DNA of 64,000 nucleotides from contig JASANH010000735.1 of assembly GCA_030248295.1 (NCBI GenBank), positions 739,972-803,971 of the forward strand. Reading direction: 5' to 3'. This stretch comes from Mesodorylaimus sp. YZB2_4. Lineage: Eukaryota > Nematoda > Enoplea > Dorylaimida > Dorylaimidae. A model generated the notes under the pieces. The model saw nothing but the letters and a program-made list of their open reading frames with translations, was not told where the DNA came from and did not search any database. Shown here in pieces: positions 62,570 to 64,000 of this stretch. Position numbers and translations under genes: made by a program. How positions within the stretch are numbered: the stretch's first letter is position 1; the number at the start of each line of letters is the position of its first letter.

Positions 62570-62820
62570 CGTTCGATGATTTGAGCTCGCCAGCCAATTT
62601 TGTAGTGGTCACTTCATTCTCCCTCCGCAGACGACCCTTGACTTTTCGAATCATTCCCTTCGAGCGAACACAGGCGTGGACGACCAGGTGTTTTATGCAG
62701 CTCGATAGTGCCAGTTTCGGCGATCATTTTGCACCATCGCTTTATTGTTTTCAGACTCACGGCTTCATCCAATTCTTCGAAAATACTGTGGGGACAGTCC
62801 TTTTTTACGCCTAGGAACAA
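62570..62820 (-). mobile_element. Tc1/mariner-type transposase N-terminal fragment
   Basis: The minus frame reads VSLKTIKRWCKMIAETGTIE then KTPGRPR, the helix-turn-helix and GRPR hinge of Tc1/mariner transposases, and ends soon after. The catalytic DDE part is not found downstream. Confidence 0.6.
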
Positions 62821-63429
62821 CCGAATTTTTTAGGTCTTGACTTTTCAATTCTTTGTACAATCAAATGCGCAATATGATAGACATAAAGTGGACTGTCTGG
62901 AATGCTCTTTCTGCCTGTGTTACCGTAAAGTTTACAACGCGACTGCTTCCGAAGAAAACTAGCCATTTCTGTGAGTGTCATTCTTTATAGCGCACCCGAT
63001 ATTATTTTATGGTACAAATTGAGTCATGAATTGGCGTGGCATACAGCGTTGATGTTTTTAGACCAAGTCTTTCGAGTGTCGCTTTGCGATATGTTCTTTG
63101 ACTGATTCATGTGTGTGCCACGATCTTACTGCGCTGAAGAGTTCACGTGGGAACTGAACAGTACAGGAGAAAATGCCAGTCGATAAGGTTACACGGATGA
63201 AAAGGCCAGTGCGAGACTATGCAAGCTAGCGGTGATTGAAAGTGTTGGTGGGAAACGTGTCTATCGGCAGCGTGTAAATGAAGACTGAATGAAGGACAGT
63301 CGCTCTCTTGTTGGCTCACGCTTCTTAAAATCCTGTTGTCAAGAGAAGCGGCCCAACAACACTATTTACCCACGCCTTTAAGTCGATGTATGTTGGCTGG
63401 CACTTTACGGTCGCACTATACCTCGCACC

Positions 63430-63500
63430 CCACCGCCCGTGCCATGCGTTGTAGGTCCTCAGTCACATCTGCCAAGATGGCTGTGTCGACCACCACATGT
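63430..63500. repeat. Dispersed repeat, second copy
   Basis: The partner of 62,380-62,480. No coding sequence recognised in the last kilobase around it. Confidence 0.5.
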
Positions 63501-64000
63501 TGTTCCTGAGCATTTACACTGATGTTTTGTTGATTACAATCCCATCCGCTGTCGCAAGCCGCTGGTCTGGCTGCCACTGGGGTGGAGATGCTCCACCCTA
63601 CTGGCGCTCAGAACCAAGAAAGAAGAGCGAGAAGATTGATGTAATAGACATGTTCTATGCAGAGAAATGTAGTTTAGACTGTATATGCAAGGGTGCGTTG
63701 ACTTGTTCCTGGGTCAGAGCTGCGCCATTCTCTCCCTCTTATTCCAGTTCATTTTTTGTTTCTATCGTTGCTTATCATTTCCCCCATTATCACTCCCCAA
63801 TTTTCACTTACCGCATCAAACATCCGTCCTGTTTGAAACTTGATGAATCAGTTTCCCCCCTACAATTAATTGTCACCTGTGCTATGGATTCGGACACACA
63901 GATTTCGAGCCACGTTAAACTATGGCTATGCCACTTGGAATCCAGTTTACTTAACTGAGCCTTTACCATCTCGCGCCAACGAGCACCTTATTGCAATGCT

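Overview
This is animal nuclear DNA. Nearly every conserved gene is split by short GT-AG introns, mostly 45-60 nt, with strong GTGAGT or GTAAGT donors, and the products are metazoan (KDM2, SNAPC4, COG4, UNC93, STAT, MYBBP1A, PGAP4). Two secreted chitin-binding-type proteins and two tetraspan genes of an arthropod-type CCC/LRTG family point to a small-genome ecdysozoan, perhaps an arthropod, mite or tardigrade-like animal. I cannot name the species.

Layout. Positions 1-42,100 are gene-rich and fairly GC-rich. From left to right: a partial PGAP4-like glycosyltransferase (-); a short KDM2-type JmjC demethylase (-), divergent from a SNAPC4 Myb protein (+); a convergent pair of proline-rich chitin-binding-type secreted proteins (+ at 7.3 kb, - at 11-14.2 kb); a frameshifted GLYAT-like acyltransferase relic (+, 17.9 kb); a small heat-shock protein (-); COG4 (-); a tetraspan gene with a four-member alternative exon cassette (-, 23.1-26.6 kb); an UNC93-like protein (-); a STAT5/6-type transcription factor (-, 30.4-36.1 kb); a second tetraspan (-); and MYBBP1A/Pol5 (-, 38-42.1 kb).

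From 42.1 to 64 kb no intact conserved gene is visible. This part is repeat country: an inverted-repeat element with 9-bp flanking direct repeats and a mariner-like fragment, a DDE integrase-core fragment, a LINE fragment, a broken tyrosine-recombinase (Crypton-like) gene, a Gypsy fragment ending in a perfect hairpin, a broken M60-like metallopeptidase gene, two hairpin elements, and several copies of a tRNA-derived SINE.

The most interesting item is the tetraspan gene at 23.1-26.6 kb. Four consecutive related exons all enter in phase 0 and leave in phase 1, so exactly one can be used per mRNA. All four have unusual 5' splice sites. Two of the intervening introns carry 15-17 nt perfect reverse complements of the conserved exon core, which resembles competing-stem control of mutually exclusive splicing.
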